The notes: generated by a model from the sequence alone, not told the origin. Shown: positions 26,397-38,389, counted from the stretch's first letter. The stretch is DNA of 64,000 nt from Nocardia sp. NRRL S-836 (GCF_001279525.1 NZ_LGDY01000089.1:62001-126000); one strand, 5' to 3'. Numbers and translations are program-made.

Positions 26397-26858
26397 ATGA
26401 TCAGGAACGTGCACTCGCGGGACCTGGGCGTGCCGGCCGGACCGTTCGTCGCCCGCATCCAGGAGCTCTGGCCGCCCGCCTGGGGCAAGCAGGAGTTCGA
26501 CCGCCCGCTCGGCGTCGGCGCCGACGGCGGCCACGGCCCGATCCGGTACCACTGCACGGAGTTCGTGCCCGGCTCGTCGATCACGTTCGCGTTCTCCAGC
26601 GGCGAGGGAACGCACACGTTGTCCGCGTCGGGCACCGTGCTGACACACGAGCTCGTCGGTGACTTCCGCCTCGCCACGCGACTGCGGTGGGCGCTCGTGG
26701 TGCGGTGGCTGCACGACGCGTGCCTGGAGGACTTCCTGGACGGCTGCGAGCGGGCCGCGGGGAGGGAGCCGGCGAGACCGGCCCGGTGGTCGCCGTGGGT
26801 GCGGGCGGTCCGGCAGGTGGTCGGACTGCTCAGCCGCCGGCAGGCGGTGCGGGTGTGA
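26397..26858 (+). CDS. SRPBCC (START/polyketide-cyclase-like) family protein
   Basis: A 153-residue helix-grip protein: MIRNVHSRDLGVPAGPFVARIQELWPP, FDRPLGVGADGGHGPIRYHCTEFVPGSSITFAF and the long C-terminal helix (LRWALVVRWLHDACLEDFLDGCERAAG). Such proteins bind a hydrophobic small molecule in a central cavity. The start at 26397 is used because GGAGGGGG just upstream is a good ribosome site; an ATG at 26382 lies inside the operator. It is controlled by the divergent TetR and so is a likely effector/target of whatever ligand TetR senses. A bidirectional terminator separates it from ileS. Confidence 0.82.
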   Translation: MIRNVHSRDLGVPAGPFVARIQELWPPAWGKQEFDRPLGVGADGGHGPIRYHCTEFVPGSSITFAFSSGEGTHTLSASGTVLTHELVGDFRLATRLRWALVVRWLHDACLEDFLDGCERAAGREPARPARWSPWVRAVRQVVGLLSRRQAVRV

Positions 26859-26867
26859 GGCGGTGCC

Positions 26868-26940
26868 GGGCAGGCGCCCGCTGAGCGCGGCAGGCACGCG
26901 GTGAACCCGCCAGGCATTCGGTGAACCCGGCAGGCACGCG
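26868..26940. repeat. ~20-bp degenerate tandem repeat
   Basis: Three and a half copies of a ~20-bp unit: two full copies (CGGCAGGCACGCGGTGAACC at 26888-26907; CGCCAGGCATTCGGTGAACC at 26908-26927), a 3' partial (26928-26940) and a diverged 5' copy from about 26867. The unit length is not a multiple of three and no gene crosses it. It sits in the 3' untranslated region of the SRPBCC gene. It is too short and too irregular for a CRISPR array. Confidence 0.6.
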
Positions 26941-26982
26941 AGGGCGTCTCCTCGGTGGCATGCGGCTGCCACGGACGCGGCA

Positions 26983-27021
26983 CGGGGCCGTTTCCGGGAA
27001 ACCTCCCCGGAAACGGCCCCG
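26983..27021. terminator. Bidirectional terminator between the SRPBCC gene and ileS
   Basis: A perfect 16-bp stem (CGGGGCCGTTTCCGGG and its complement) with a 7-nt loop lies between two convergent genes, 12 bp from the ileS stop codon. Runs of T occur inside the stem rather than after it. It can serve either transcript. Confidence 0.8.
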
Positions 27022-27032
27022 CAGAGCCAAGA

Positions 27033-30128
<3,096 letters not shown>

Positions 30129-30137
30129 CTCCACTGC

Positions 30138-30335
30138 TCCTCGCGGTCAGATGCGACACACGCGAGGACGACACGCCGATGTGGCTCGGCGAGCCGCGGT
30201 ACCACCCCGCTTGCCCACCGCACGGGTGAGCCGCTCGTTCTTCGGCTGTGACGGGCCGGTCCCGTCCGGTTCTACTGAGGCTCGCGCCCGTTCTTCCGGA
30301 GGCTCCCCGGTGATGGCCGGATCGGTGCCTGTGCC
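30138..30335 (-). promoter_or_regulatory. Translational T-box riboswitch of ileS
   Basis: Read on the minus strand, the leader starts after a TACCCT -10 (30344-30339). The Stem I specifier loop contains GCCATCACC with the Ile codon ATC at 30314-30312. The T-box sequence GGGGTGGTACCGCGG is at 30208-30194 with the UGGN bulge that pairs with the uncharged tRNA 3' end. Downstream, TCCTCGCG (30168-30161) pairs exactly with CGCGAGGA (30145-30138), which contains the ileS ribosome site. Binding of uncharged tRNA-Ile would open this helix. Stem I is short, as in the actinobacterial ultrashort T-boxes that act on translation. Confidence 0.88.
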
Positions 30336-30374
30336 TACAGGGTAACGGGTGGGCGCAAACCGTATGCTCACGCG

Positions 30375-30719
30375 ATGACGTTGACCACCGCGCTGTCGAT
30401 CGTGCTGGCCGTCCTGTTCGTCGCGACCGGTGCCGGCAAGCTCGTGGGGGCGCGGAGGTCGATCGAGGCCCGCGACCACTTCCGCATGAGCGCGGCGCTG
30501 TGGCGCACGATCGGCGCGCTGGAGTGGGCGGGCGCGGCCGGGCTGGTCATCGGTTCGTTCGCCTGGGAGTGGGTGGCGCACGCGGCGACGGTGGGTCTCG
30601 GGCTGCTGATGGCCGGCGCCACGATCACCCGGCTGCGGTACGACTCGAAGGCGGCCGGTGTCGTCGTCGACCTGGTGCTGCTGGGATTGCTGATCATGCT
30701 GCTGTTCCTGGACCGCTGA
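30375..30719 (+). CDS. DoxX-like membrane protein
   Basis: A 114-residue protein with four membrane helices (ALSIVLAVLFVATGAGKLVG; WRTIGALEWAGAAGLVIGSFAW; AATVGLGLLMAGATITRL; VVDLVLLGLLIMLLFL). The first helix followed by GAGKL and the ALEWAGAAGL stretch fit the DoxX-like family. DoxX relatives are small quinone-related or redox-associated membrane proteins; this one has no catalytic residues I can point to. TATGCT ends 7 nt before the ATG, so the mRNA is leaderless. It is divergent from ileS and its promoter abuts the T-box leader. Confidence 0.78.
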   Translation: MTLTTALSIVLAVLFVATGAGKLVGARRSIEARDHFRMSAALWRTIGALEWAGAAGLVIGSFAWEWVAHAATVGLGLLMAGATITRLRYDSKAAGVVVDLVLLGLLIMLLFLDR

Positions 30720-30729
30720 CCGCGGCCGG

Positions 30730-31638
30730 CTAACGATCGCCGTCCCGCGGCTCGAGCACCACGATCCGCGCACCGCCCGGGTCCGGTATCCGCCGGACGG
30801 CGCGGCGTCCCCGGTGGAGCATGACCGCGGGCACCACGAGCAGCGCGAGGGCGACAGCACCCACCGGCAGCCAGAGCGGGAACCCCGGCGGCGGCAGGGT
30901 CTCCTCGACGTAGCGCACGAGCTTCTCGCGCACCGGCCCGGCGGCCCCGGCCAGTGCGGCCGCCTGCACGTCGCCGGGCACGATCTCCAGGGTGCCGAGC
31001 GCGGCCGCCCGCGCGAGCAGCCGCGCGTCCTGCGCGGCCGTCCACTCCCGCCCGGCACCGGCCGGGTCACCTTCGGCGGCGGCGATGAACACCGGCCGGT
31101 CCAGCTCGGTCAGCGCGGCCGCCGCGTCCAGCACGTGACCGCCGAGCGTGGTCCGCTCGAACGGCGACAGCAGGAAGAGGGCCGCCACCCGTGGGAGGTC
31201 GTGCGCGGCCACGGCGAGCGCGGTCGCCCCGGTGCCGGCACCGCCCGCGACGATCGAGGTGGCGCCGCGCCGTTCGAGCTCACGCGCGGCGGCGACGACG
31301 TCGCGGTCGAACCGGAAGCTCTGGTCGAGGCCGACGAGCTCGGGGCGTCCCTGGTACACGAGCACCCGGTAGCCGCCGTCCTCCAGCTGCCGGGCGAGCG
31401 GCAACCAGTCGCAGACGCCCTCGGTCAGGCCGGGCACGAGCAGCACGCCGCTCGACCCGCTGCCCAGCACCAGTCCCGTGAGCTCGAGGTCGTCCTCGGT
31501 CCGGAACGTGATCGCGTCCCCGCGCAGGTCGGCCGGAACGCACTCGTCCAGCTCGGGACGCGCCGAGGCACCGGTCGCGCCGGCGAACAGCACGAGCACG
31601 ACAACGACGGCAACGTGGAACGCGGCTCTCAGCGGCAC
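30730..31638 (-). CDS. Exported/membrane-anchored alpha/beta-hydrolase-like protein
   Basis: A 302-residue protein with an N-terminal signal or anchor (MPLRAAFHVAVVVVLVLFAGATGASA) and a C-terminal membrane helix (FPLWLPVGAVALALLVVPAVML). The middle is alpha/beta-hydrolase-like: GSGSSGVLLVPGLTEGVCDWLPLARQLEDGGYRVLVYQGR, a nucleophile-elbow-like AGGAGTGATALAVAAHD in which the usual Ser is replaced (G-A-G-T-G), FLLSPFERTTLGGHVLDAA, and VFIAAAEGDPAGAG. The missing serine makes it a pseudo-hydrolase or one using Thr. The GTG at 31638 is used; an earlier frame start would put an unlikely Arg-rich leader before the signal. Role unknown. Confidence 0.68.
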   Translation of the reverse strand: MPLRAAFHVAVVVVLVLFAGATGASARPELDECVPADLRGDAITFRTEDDLELTGLVLGSGSSGVLLVPGLTEGVCDWLPLARQLEDGGYRVLVYQGRPELVGLDQSFRFDRDVVAAARELERRGATSIVAGGAGTGATALAVAAHDLPRVAALFLLSPFERTTLGGHVLDAAAALTELDRPVFIAAAEGDPAGAGREWTAAQDARLLARAAALGTLEIVPGDVQAAALAGAAGPVREKLVRYVEETLPPPGFPLWLPVGAVALALLVVPAVMLHRGRRAVRRIPDPGGARIVVLEPRDGDR

Positions 31639-31702
31639 CGCACCTTTGTAGCGCGCGGCACGACGCCACCGGGCCGGAACCGGCCAAGCGGGCGGATCGG
31701 GC

Positions 31703-32188
31703 TCACGCGGAACGGCTCCTGCGCACCAGGACACCGTCCGGGGTGCACACACCGCAGGGCGTGAAGCCGAGCTGACGTGCTTCCTGCACCGGGAGGCCCA
31801 GCGTGGGCCTCCCGGCGAGCCAGGAACACGAGCTCAGGTGGTACCGGGGCCGCTCGTCCAGCACCCGCACCTCGTCCACCAGGTCGGTCACCGCGAGCAG
31901 GTCTGCCGCGTCGGTGTCCTCTTCCGGTGGTTCCTCGTCAGCGGGCGGCGTGTCGGCGGGCGCCGCAACGACCACCTGTTGATCATCGGCCACACCATGT
32001 TGATCTACACTCTGGGTCGCGGCCGCGGGGTCCCCCGGACGTCGTCGCCACCAGTCCCACGCGAGGACCAGGGCGGCGAGCACGCTCGCCCCCACGGAAG
32101 ACCATGCCCAGATCGTGTTGGACGTGGTCAGCGCGGGAACGAGCAGCCCGAGGGCAGCCAGCACCAGAAGCAGAACTACGAAGAGCAC
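31703..32188 (-). CDS. Two-helix membrane protein with a C-terminal Cys/His cluster
   Basis: A 161-residue protein: two N-terminal membrane helices (MLFVVLLLVLAALGLLVPAL and TIWAWSSVGASVLAALVLAW), an acidic linker (DEEPPEEDTDAADL), and a C-terminal motif YHLSSCSWLAGRPTLGLPVQEARQLGFTPCGVCTP. The H-x3-C...C-x2-C pattern resembles small zinc-binding modules that occur in Ada-like and nuclease-associated proteins. The gene is 15 bp after the divIVA stop, so it is probably cotranscribed and may act at the cell pole or septum. I do not recognise a named family. Confidence 0.72.
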   Translation of the reverse strand: MLFVVLLLVLAALGLLVPALTTSNTIWAWSSVGASVLAALVLAWDWWRRRPGDPAAATQSVDQHGVADDQQVVVAAPADTPPADEEPPEEDTDAADLLAVTDLVDEVRVLDERPRYHLSSCSWLAGRPTLGLPVQEARQLGFTPCGVCTPDGVLVRRSRSA

Positions 32189-32203
32189 CTAGCGAACAGT
32201 AGT

Positions 32204-33019
32204 TCAGCCCGCTTCGGCGCGTGCGCCGAAGGAGTAGCCCTGGGAACGGCCCTCGGACGGAGCGGCGGGGCCGCGGTCCTGGAGGTCGCGCAGGGACGAC
32301 TCGAGCATCGTCTTGAGCCGGGTGCGGTACTCGCGCTCGAACGTCTGAAGCTTGTCGATCTGCTTCTCGAGCGTGTTCTTCTCCTGGGTGATGTTGCCCA
32401 TCACCTCGGCGTGCTTGCGCTGCGCGTCGCGGTCCAGGGCGGTGGCCTTCTCACGGGCCTGCCGCTCCAGGGTCTCCGAACGCGTCCGCGCGTCGTTGAG
32501 CATGGTCTCGGCACGCGTGCGCGCCTCGTTGACCATCGTGTCGGCCTTGGCACGGGCCTCGGACAGCAACTGCTCGGACTTCGTGCGCGCCTCGGACAGC
32601 ATGCCGTCCGCCTCGGCCTTGGCCTCGCCGGTCAGCCGGTCCGCCATCTCCTGGGCGAGGCCCAGGACCTTCGCGGCCTGCACGTGGTGGTCTCCGCCAC
32701 CACCGGGCGACGTCTGCTCCATCACCGAGGGCGGCGGGACCGGCGCCAGGCGGCGCGGCTCCTCGACCGGCATACGGCTCGTCACGGGGCCGGAAGAAGC
32801 CTTCGCACGCGCGTCGTCGAGGTCGGCGCGCGCGGTCTCGAGCTGCTGGTCGAGCTGCTCGACCTGCTGACGGAGGTCGTTGTTCTCCTCGATCAAGCGG
32901 GCCAGCTCGCCCTCAACCAGGTCGAGGAACGCGTCCACCTCGTCCTCGTTGTAGCCCCGCTTGCCAATCGGCGGCTTGCTGAACGCGACGTTGTGCACGT
33001 CAGCGGGGGTCAACGGCAT
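32204..33019 (-). CDS. wag31: DivIVA / Wag31 polar-growth and septum scaffold
   Basis: A 271-residue coiled-coil protein. The N-terminal lipid-binding domain is diagnostic: [48 protein letters not shown] variable linker ([20 protein letters not shown]) is followed by a second long coiled coil ([63 protein letters not shown]). It marks poles and septa by sensing curved membrane and recruits the elongation machinery in actinobacteria. The GAGAGGTG ribosome site is near the ATG. It follows yggT and sepF, in the usual ftsZ-yggS-sepF-yggT-divIVA order. Confidence 0.96.
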   Translation of the reverse strand: MPLTPADVHNVAFSKPPIGKRGYNEDEVDAFLDLVEGELARLIEENNDLRQQVEQLDQQLETARADLDDARAKASSGPVTSRMPVEEPRRLAPVPPPSVMEQTSPGGGGDHHVQAAKVLGLAQEMADRLTGEAKAEADGMLSEARTKSEQLLSEARAKADTMVNEARTRAETMLNDARTRSETLERQAREKATALDRDAQRKHAEVMGNITQEKNTLEKQIDKLQTFEREYRTRLKTMLESSLRDLQDRGPAAPSEGRSQGYSFGARAEAG

Positions 33020-33066
33020 CGGATCACCTCTCGCACTCCTGGGCTGCGGTCATCCCGGCTTCCCCG

Positions 33067-33354
33067 TCAAGGCCTGGGATCTGCCACTTGCATCAAAATG
33101 ATAACGAGCAGCCACAGCACAATAATCGATAGGTCCAGCCCGACGCCCCCGATCCGCACTGTCGGGATGATCCGACGCAGTGTCCGGACCGGTGGGTCGG
33201 TGACCGTGTACACGGTTTCCAGCGTCACGGCTACGCCGCCCGCCGGACGCCACTCCCTCGCGAACGTCCGCACCAGCTCGACCACGACGCGCGCGGTCAG
33301 GAACAGGGAGAACGCGAAGAGGACGTAGTAGATGACGAGACGGATCGGGTCCAC
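33067..33354 (-). CDS. YggT-family membrane protein
   Basis: A 95-residue protein with two membrane helices (IYYVLFAFSLFLTARVVVELV and LDLSIIVLWLLVIILMQVA) and the family motifs DPPVRTLRRIIPTVRIGGVGLDLSI. YggT proteins sit next to divIVA and sepF across Gram-positive bacteria; the exact role in division or osmotic protection is unsettled. The GTG at 33354 is chosen because TAGAGT lies 7 nt upstream, so the transcript appears leaderless even though sepF ends only 10 bp before. Confidence 0.85.
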   Translation of the reverse strand: MDPIRLVIYYVLFAFSLFLTARVVVELVRTFAREWRPAGGVAVTLETVYTVTDPPVRTLRRIIPTVRIGGVGLDLSIIVLWLLVIILMQVADPRP

Positions 33355-33364
33355 GGGGTCAACT

Positions 33365-34018
33365 CTAACCGCGGTTCCCGAACCCACCTTCCGCCAGCTT
33401 CCTCCGGTCCTCCGCCGTCACGTCGACGTTGGGCGGTGAGAGAAGGAACACCCTGCTGGTGATCTTGTCCATGGACCCGCGCAGAGCGAACGCGAGACCG
33501 GCCGAGAAGTCGACGAGGCGCTTGGCGTCCGCGTCGTCCATGTCGGTCAGGTTCAATATCACCGGCGTGCCGTCGCGGTAGTGCTCCCCGATCGTGCGCG
33601 CCTCGCTGTAGCTGCGGGGGTGCAGCGTGGTGATGCGCGCCAGCGGGTTGCCCACCGGCTCGGCGACGGGCCGCAGCCTGCTCACGGGCTCGCGCTGCGG
33701 GTCGACCGCCAGCGCACCGTGCACCGGCGCGTCGGCGCTCCAGCGCCGCGTGGCCGCGGGTGTACCGGCTCCGCGCCGCGACTCCGGCTCGTAGTCGTCC
33801 GGCTCGTCGAGGTCGGCCCGGTACCCGGAGCCCTGCAGCTCCGACCGGCCCGCCGTGAACGCGCGGCCGCGCCGCGGGTAGTCGTAGTCGTCGGCCTCGG
33901 CCGCGTACTCGGACCGGTAGTCGCCGTAGCGGCCGCGGTCGTCCTCGTAGCCGGGGTCGTCTGCGTACTCGGCGGGGACCATCCCGAAGTAGGCCTTCAG
34001 CTTGTGCAAAGCGCTCAT
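33365..34018 (-). CDS. sepF: Cell division protein SepF
   Basis: A 217-residue Z-ring membrane anchor. The N-terminal amphipathic helix [19 protein letters not shown] binds the membrane; a long disordered acidic/Tyr-rich linker follows. The C-terminal FtsZ-binding beta-sandwich starts near residue 125 ([67 protein letters not shown]). ATG with GAGGAGG. In actinobacteria, which lack FtsA and ZipA, SepF is a main anchor of FtsZ. Confidence 0.95.
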   Translation of the reverse strand: MSALHKLKAYFGMVPAEYADDPGYEDDRGRYGDYRSEYAAEADDYDYPRRGRAFTAGRSELQGSGYRADLDEPDDYEPESRRGAGTPAATRRWSADAPVHGALAVDPQREPVSRLRPVAEPVGNPLARITTLHPRSYSEARTIGEHYRDGTPVILNLTDMDDADAKRLVDFSAGLAFALRGSMDKITSRVFLLSPPNVDVTAEDRRKLAEGGFGNRG

Positions 34019-34085
34019 TCCAGCCCCTCCTCGGCGGTGCCCCACTCTTAGGGACGGTGCGGACGGTCCCGAGGTTCCCGACAAC

Positions 34086-34784
34086 CTAGGGCGAGGTTAG
34101 TCGCCGGCCGCCGAGCAACGCCGTTCCGACACGCACACAGGTCGATCCGTGCGAGATGGCATCTTCCAGGTCTCCGCTCATCCCCGCTGACAGCTCGACA
34201 GCAGTGGGATGATCATCACGTAGGCCTGATACCACCGATGCCAACGCCTCAAACGCCTGCGCCGGCTTCATCGTCAGCGGTGCGACGGTCATCGCACCCC
34301 TAAGAATAAGATCACCCGAACGAGTGATCACGTTAGCCACTTCCGCAACATCGGCAACGGCCACCCCACCCCGGGACGTGTCGCCGTCGATGCTCACCTG
34401 CAACAACACGTCGAGTTTGCGCCCGGCCGCGCGCGCCGCCTTCGCCAGCGCCTCCGCGAGCCGCACCGAGTCGACCGAGTCGACCTGGTCGGCCCACCCC
34501 ACGACGGACTTCGCCTTGTTGCGCTGCAACCGCCCGACCATGTGCCACCGCGCGTCCGCGAGGTGCCCCAACTGGGCGGCCTTCGCGCCTGCCTCCTGGT
34601 CGCGGTTCTCCGCGAAGTCGCGCAGACCCAGCTCGTAGAGCAGCTCCACGTCGCTCGCCGGCCAGGTTTTCGTCACCGCGAGCAACATCACCTCGCTCGG
34701 GTCGCGCCGGGCCGCCGCGCACGCCTTCTCGATGCGGTCCCGCACCTCGGCGAGGTTGGCCGCCAGCTCGTCGCGCCGGTTCAC
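34086..34784 (-). CDS. YggS-family PLP homeostasis protein
   Basis: A 232-residue PLPBP/COG0325 protein. The PLP lysine is in [22 protein letters not shown]; other contacts are [44 protein letters not shown] and [30 protein letters not shown]. It buffers pyridoxal phosphate and is not an active enzyme. The GTG start overlaps the pgeF stop by 4 bp, so the pair is translationally coupled. Position between sepF and pgeF is standard in this cluster. Confidence 0.94.
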   Translation of the reverse strand: MNRRDELAANLAEVRDRIEKACAAARRDPSEVMLLAVTKTWPASDVELLYELGLRDFAENRDQEAGAKAAQLGHLADARWHMVGRLQRNKAKSVVGWADQVDSVDSVRLAEALAKAARAAGRKLDVLLQVSIDGDTSRGGVAVADVAEVANVITRSGDLILRGAMTVAPLTMKPAQAFEALASVVSGLRDDHPTAVELSAGMSGDLEDAISHGSTCVRVGTALLGGRRLTSP

Positions 34785-35485
34785 GGTTCGATCCAGACGA
34801 CCGACGCGAGCCGCCCCGTGGGGTTCTGCCTGCGGTGGCTGAACAGGTCCTTCTCCTCGAAGGTGCACCGCGGGTCCACCCCGATCCGGCCCACACCGGC
34901 ACTGGCGAGCTGGTTCCACAGCCCGGCCCGCAGGTCCAGCGCAGGCGTGCCCTTCCGCGACTTCGAAGCGCTGCCGGGCAGGTGCTTCTCGACGTCGCGC
35001 TGCATGTCCGCGGGCACCTCGTAGCACTCGCCGCAGACGCTCGGGCCGAGCAGCACCTCGATCCGCTCCAGCTCGGCGCCCTGCGCCAGCATGGTCTTGA
35101 GGGTCTCCACCACGACGCCGACCCGCGCACCGACCCGCCCGGCGTGCACCGCGGCGACGACACCGGCCGTCTCGTCGCCGAGCAGCACCGGCACGCAGTC
35201 GGCCGTCAGCACGGCGAGCGCCAGACCGGGCTCTTTCGTCACGACCGCGTCGGTCGCCTCCAACGGCTGCGCCCGCGGCCCGTCGACCACCGCGACGGTG
35301 CGCCCGTGCACCTGTTCCATCCAGACCAGGCGGTCCGGCGTCAGCCCGACACCGGACGCCAGGCGCGCCCGGTTCGCCTCGACGGCCCCGGCGTCGTCCC
35401 CGACGTGGTCACCGAGGTTGAACGAGTCGTACGGAGCCTTGGACACACCACCGGCACGAGTGGTGACAACACGACGAATGCGCAC
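34781..35485 (-). CDS. pgeF: Peptidoglycan-editing factor PgeF (YlmD/laccase-fold)
   Basis: A 234-residue multicopper-oxidase-like (DUF152) protein. The metal/active-site residues are visible in VWMEQVHGRTVAVVDG, LAVLTADCVPVLL and VVAAVHAGRVGARVG, plus CYEVPADM and the C-terminal HRRQNPTGRLASVVW. Homologues edit wrongly incorporated amino acids out of UDP-MurNAc peptides or act on purine nucleosides. It is on the same strand just after ftsZ, separated by a terminator hairpin. GTG start at 35485. Confidence 0.93.
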   Translation of the reverse strand: MRIRRVVTTRAGGVSKAPYDSFNLGDHVGDDAGAVEANRARLASGVGLTPDRLVWMEQVHGRTVAVVDGPRAQPLEATDAVVTKEPGLALAVLTADCVPVLLGDETAGVVAAVHAGRVGARVGVVVETLKTMLAQGAELERIEVLLGPSVCGECYEVPADMQRDVEKHLPGSASKSRKGTPALDLRAGLWNQLASAGVGRIGVDPRCTFEEKDLFSHRRQNPTGRLASVVWIEP

Positions 35486-35514
35486 GCCGACAGCCTAGTT
35501 CGCGACAAGAGCGA

Positions 35515-35546
35515 ACCCCCTGTGCACCCGGAGGTGCCCAGGGGGT
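35515..35546 (-). terminator. Hairpin between ftsZ and pgeF
   Basis: ACCCCCTG...CAGGGGGT with a continued GCACC/GGTGC inner stem (one mismatch) and a 4-nt loop, placed 22 bp after the ftsZ stop. It probably terminates or attenuates ftsZ transcription before pgeF. Confidence 0.75.
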
Positions 35547-35568
35547 CCGTGAAGATCGTTCCTCGTGC

Positions 35569-36894
35569 TCAGCGCCGCATGAACGGCGGCACGTCCACCT
35601 CGTCGTCCGGGTCCTCGGTGACCGGGACCGGCCGCGACGGCAGCGAGCCGTTCTGCGACAGCGACCGCGGCACGGACGGTGCGTAGCCGTTGCCCTGCAC
35701 GGGCGAGGGCTGCGGCGGCACCGACGTCGGCGGCTGCACCGGCGGGGCGGGGCGCACCTCCGGCTGCGGGGTCGGCGGCGGCGGCGGGGCCTGCACCACC
35801 GGCGGCGGAGCCTGCACCACCGGCTGTGGCGGTTGCGCGACCGGCTGGGGGGCCGGCGCCGGCGTGGCCGCGGCGGTGGCGATCGGGCCCGTGGCCGTGC
35901 GCTGCGGGGACGACAGGACCGTCGGCTCCAGCTTCTTGTGCGTGGGGCCGCCGCTGTCGAACCCGGCCGCGATCACCGTGACCCTCACCTCGTCGCCGAG
36001 GGAGTCGTCGATGACCGTACCGAAGATGATGTTGGCGTCCGGGTGCGCGGCCTCCTGGACCAGCGACGCGGACTCGTTGATCTCGAAAAGACCCAGGTCG
36101 GAGCCACCGGCGATGGACAGCAGCACGCCGTGCGCACCCTCCATCGAGGCCTCCAGCAGCGGCGAGTTGATCGCCTTCTGCGCGGCCTGGACCGCTCTGC
36201 CCTCACCGCGCGCCGAGCCGATGCCCATCAACGCCGAGCCCGCGCCGGACATGACGGACTTGACGTCCGCGAAGTCCAGGTTGATCAGACCGGGGGTCGT
36301 GATCAGGTCGGTGATGCCCTGGACACCGGAGAGCAGGACCTCGTCCGCGGAGCGGAACGCGTCCATCAGGCTGACACCGATGTCGCCCAGCTGGAGCAGC
36401 CGGTCGTTGGGGATGACGATCAGCGTGTCGCACTCGTTGCGCAACGCCTGGATGCCGTCCTCGGCCTGCTTGGCACGCCGCTTGCCCTCGAAGGAGAACG
36501 GACGGGTCACCACACCGATGGTCAGCGCGCCGAGCTTGCGGGCGATCGAGGCGACGACGGGCGCGCCACCGGTACCGGTGCCACCGCCCTCACCGGCGGT
36601 CACGAAGACCATGTCGGCCCCCTTGAGGACCTCCTCGATCTCCTCGCGGTGGTCTTCGGCGGCCTTGTGGCCGACCTCGGGGTTCGCCCCGGCGCCGAGG
36701 CCGCGGGTCAACTCGCGGCCGATGTCGAGCTTGACGTCGGCGTCGGACATCAGCAAGGCCTGTGCGTCGGTGTTCACCGCGATGAACTCGACGCCCTTGA
36801 GCCCGACCTCGATCATGCGGTTGACGGCGTTGACACCGCCACCACCGATGCCGACGACCTTGATCACCGCGAGGTAGTTGTGCGGGGGCGTCAT
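35569..36894 (-). CDS. ftsZ: Cell division GTPase FtsZ
   Basis: A 441-residue tubulin homologue that forms the Z-ring. The GTP-binding signature is [26 protein letters not shown] with [19 protein letters not shown] at the start; the T7/catalytic loop is around [24 protein letters not shown]. After the globular core (~residue 315) comes an unusually Pro/Gln-rich linker ([22 protein letters not shown]...) of about 100 residues, then the C-terminal peptide [15 protein letters not shown] that binds SepF. The ATG is preceded by AGGAAGG. It is separated from ftsQ by 745 bp, so it has its own promoter(s). Confidence 0.98.
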   Translation of the reverse strand: MTPPHNYLAVIKVVGIGGGGVNAVNRMIEVGLKGVEFIAVNTDAQALLMSDADVKLDIGRELTRGLGAGANPEVGHKAAEDHREEIEEVLKGADMVFVTAGEGGGTGTGGAPVVASIARKLGALTIGVVTRPFSFEGKRRAKQAEDGIQALRNECDTLIVIPNDRLLQLGDIGVSLMDAFRSADEVLLSGVQGITDLITTPGLINLDFADVKSVMSGAGSALMGIGSARGEGRAVQAAQKAINSPLLEASMEGAHGVLLSIAGGSDLGLFEINESASLVQEAAHPDANIIFGTVIDDSLGDEVRVTVIAAGFDSGGPTHKKLEPTVLSSPQRTATGPIATAAATPAPAPQPVAQPPQPVVQAPPPVVQAPPPPPTPQPEVRPAPPVQPPTSVPPQPSPVQGNGYAPSVPRSLSQNGSLPSRPVPVTEDPDDEVDVPPFMRR

Positions 36895-37639
36895 CGGATC
36901 CGCCTTCCTGATCGTGGTCCGTGCTGTGGTGCTGGGTGGTGATGCACCCGGATTGAAACTCTCAACCTCTCATCGAGACTCAGAGTTATGTCAACCCCAT
37001 ATGTTCCTGCTGGACGGTAAGCACCGGCGGTGCGTCGGTCCAGCAGCCACGCCGCAGTTTCCCAACACTGTGCGCTACTACTCCCCGGTCGTGCCGTCAA
37101 GCAGTCCACAGGATGCTGAGCACTGCGCACCACAAGCGTAGTCGTGCCCCGGATCTGGAGATCGTCTCCCCCACTGTTCTCCCCGTCCACCGCTTTCACG
37201 GCCGGTCCGCGGCTACGGTCGGTAGACGATGCCCGGCCGGGACCGCCGGTGCTCACCGAGTACTTCCTTCGGGTGACAACGACCCGGACGGCTAATGCCG
37301 CGTGGACCACTCCGATGAGCACGGTAGTCATCCACGTCGAGGAGGCCCGTCTTGGCACCCGCACCCGCGTCCGTGCGTTCGCTCGTCATCGAGGCGATCG
37401 TGTTGGAGCTCCTCACGAGCCGGCTCGGCGGCCTGCTCGTGCGCGCCGCGACGCGGCTGAGGACGCAGGGCTGAGAAGGACCGTCAGGAGATGTTTCCGT
37501 GTGTTCCCAGCCCACTCCGCGCGCGCACCGGCGCCCGCGCCGCTTCCCGACGCCGTCACGCCCGCGCACTCCGCGCCGGTGACCGGCCCCGGCCGGACGG
37601 CAGGACCGCCACACTGATCAGCGGTGTGGCGGCGCGCCG
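36895..37639. other. Long ftsZ upstream region
   Basis: 745 bp between ftsQ and ftsZ, both on the minus strand. GC content drops near ftsZ. A consensus TTGACA -35 (36994-36989) lies on the minus strand about 100 bp upstream of the ATG, but no good -10 follows at 16-18 bp; a 6-bp AACTCT/AGAGTT inverted repeat overlaps it. Actinobacterial ftsZ genes commonly have several regulated promoters here. The opposite strand holds one plausible short frame (37352-37474) with a good ribosome site; longer frames in the region have Arg/Pro-rich random composition and I do not call them genes. Confidence 0.6.
37352..37474 (+). CDS. Possible small protein antisense to the dcw operon
   Basis: A 40-codon frame with a TTG start 6 nt after GAGGAGG, coding for APAPASVRSLVIEAIVLELL and then TSRLGGLLVRAATRLRTQG, which would form an amphipathic or membrane-associated helix ending in a basic tail. 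It lies in the ftsQ-ftsZ gap and is transcribed against the operon. Codon use is plausible but the frame is short and I recognise no family. It may equally be chance. Confidence 0.25.
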   Translation: MAPAPASVRSLVIEAIVLELLTSRLGGLLVRAATRLRTQG

Positions 37640-38389
37640 CTAGGACACGGTCGCGAGATCGGGTGACGTCACGTCGAACGTCGTCCCCTTGCGGGTCAGC
37701 AGCACCACCAGCACGGCCGCCTTGCGCGCCGTGTCCTCGGAGCCGCCCCACTTCACGACGCGGTCACCGGTGAGCGCCAGCCGCACGTCGGCGCCGGTGG
37801 TGGCGGAGACCTGCAGCACCTCGGGCCGCAGCTTCTCCGGCAGCTCGTTCAGCACCCCGACCACGGCGCGGGTGGCCGGGTCGGCGGTGGAAGGCGTGGC
37901 GAGGACGAGCTCGGGCACGCCGGGGGCCGGCGTCGGCAGGCTCGCGTAGTCCTTGCCGGTGGAGTCGATGAGGTGGTAGCCGTCGGGGAGCTTCACGAAC
38001 CCGACGGGGACGCGTTCGCTGATCAGCAGCCGCACCGTGCCGGGGAGCTGGCGTTCGACCTCGATGGCGGCGATGCGCGGGACAGCGGCGACCCGCTCGC
38101 GGATGCCCTGCAGGTCGAGGCGCACCAGCGGGGTGCCGGACTCGATGGCCGCCGCGGCGCGCACCTGGTCGTCGGTGAGCACCATGGCGCCGTGCACGTC
38201 GACGTTGCGGACGCCGAGCAACGGCGTGAAGTACACGCCATAGGTCAGGCCCAGGACGGACAGCACCGTCAGCAGGGCGACCAGGCGGCGGCGCAGGATG
38301 ATCCTGCGCCGCGCCCGGTACTCGGGACCTCTCGCGCGCCGGTTCGCGGGGCGAGCGCGCTGGGACCTGCCGCGAACCGGGGCGCTCAT
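37640..38389 (-). CDS. ftsQ: Cell division protein FtsQ
   Basis: A 249-residue bitopic protein: basic cytoplasmic tail ([24 protein letters not shown]), one membrane helix ([19 protein letters not shown]), then a POTRA domain ([76 protein letters not shown]) and the C-terminal beta domain. It links FtsL/DivIC to the divisome outside the membrane. The ATG overlaps the murC stop (ATGA). It is the last gene of the murE-to-ftsQ run. Confidence 0.94.
   Translation of the reverse strand: MSAPVRGRSQRARPANRRARGPEYRARRRIILRRRLVALLTVLSVLGLTYGVYFTPLLGVRNVDVHGAMVLTDDQVRAAAAIESGTPLVRLDLQGIRERVAAVPRIAAIEVERQLPGTVRLLISERVPVGFVKLPDGYHLIDSTGKDYASLPTPAPGVPELVLATPSTADPATRAVVGVLNELPEKLRPEVLQVSATTGADVRLALTGDRVVKWGGSEDTARKAAVLVVLLTRKGTTFDVTSPDLATVS

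Noticed and set aside
26868..26940. CRISPR-like array
   Set aside because: Units are contiguous with no spacers, about 20 bp long, and vary; no cas genes are nearby.
36891..37364. 157-residue minus-strand protein upstream of ftsZ
   Set aside because: Random composition, no ribosome site, no family; it covers the expected ftsZ promoter.
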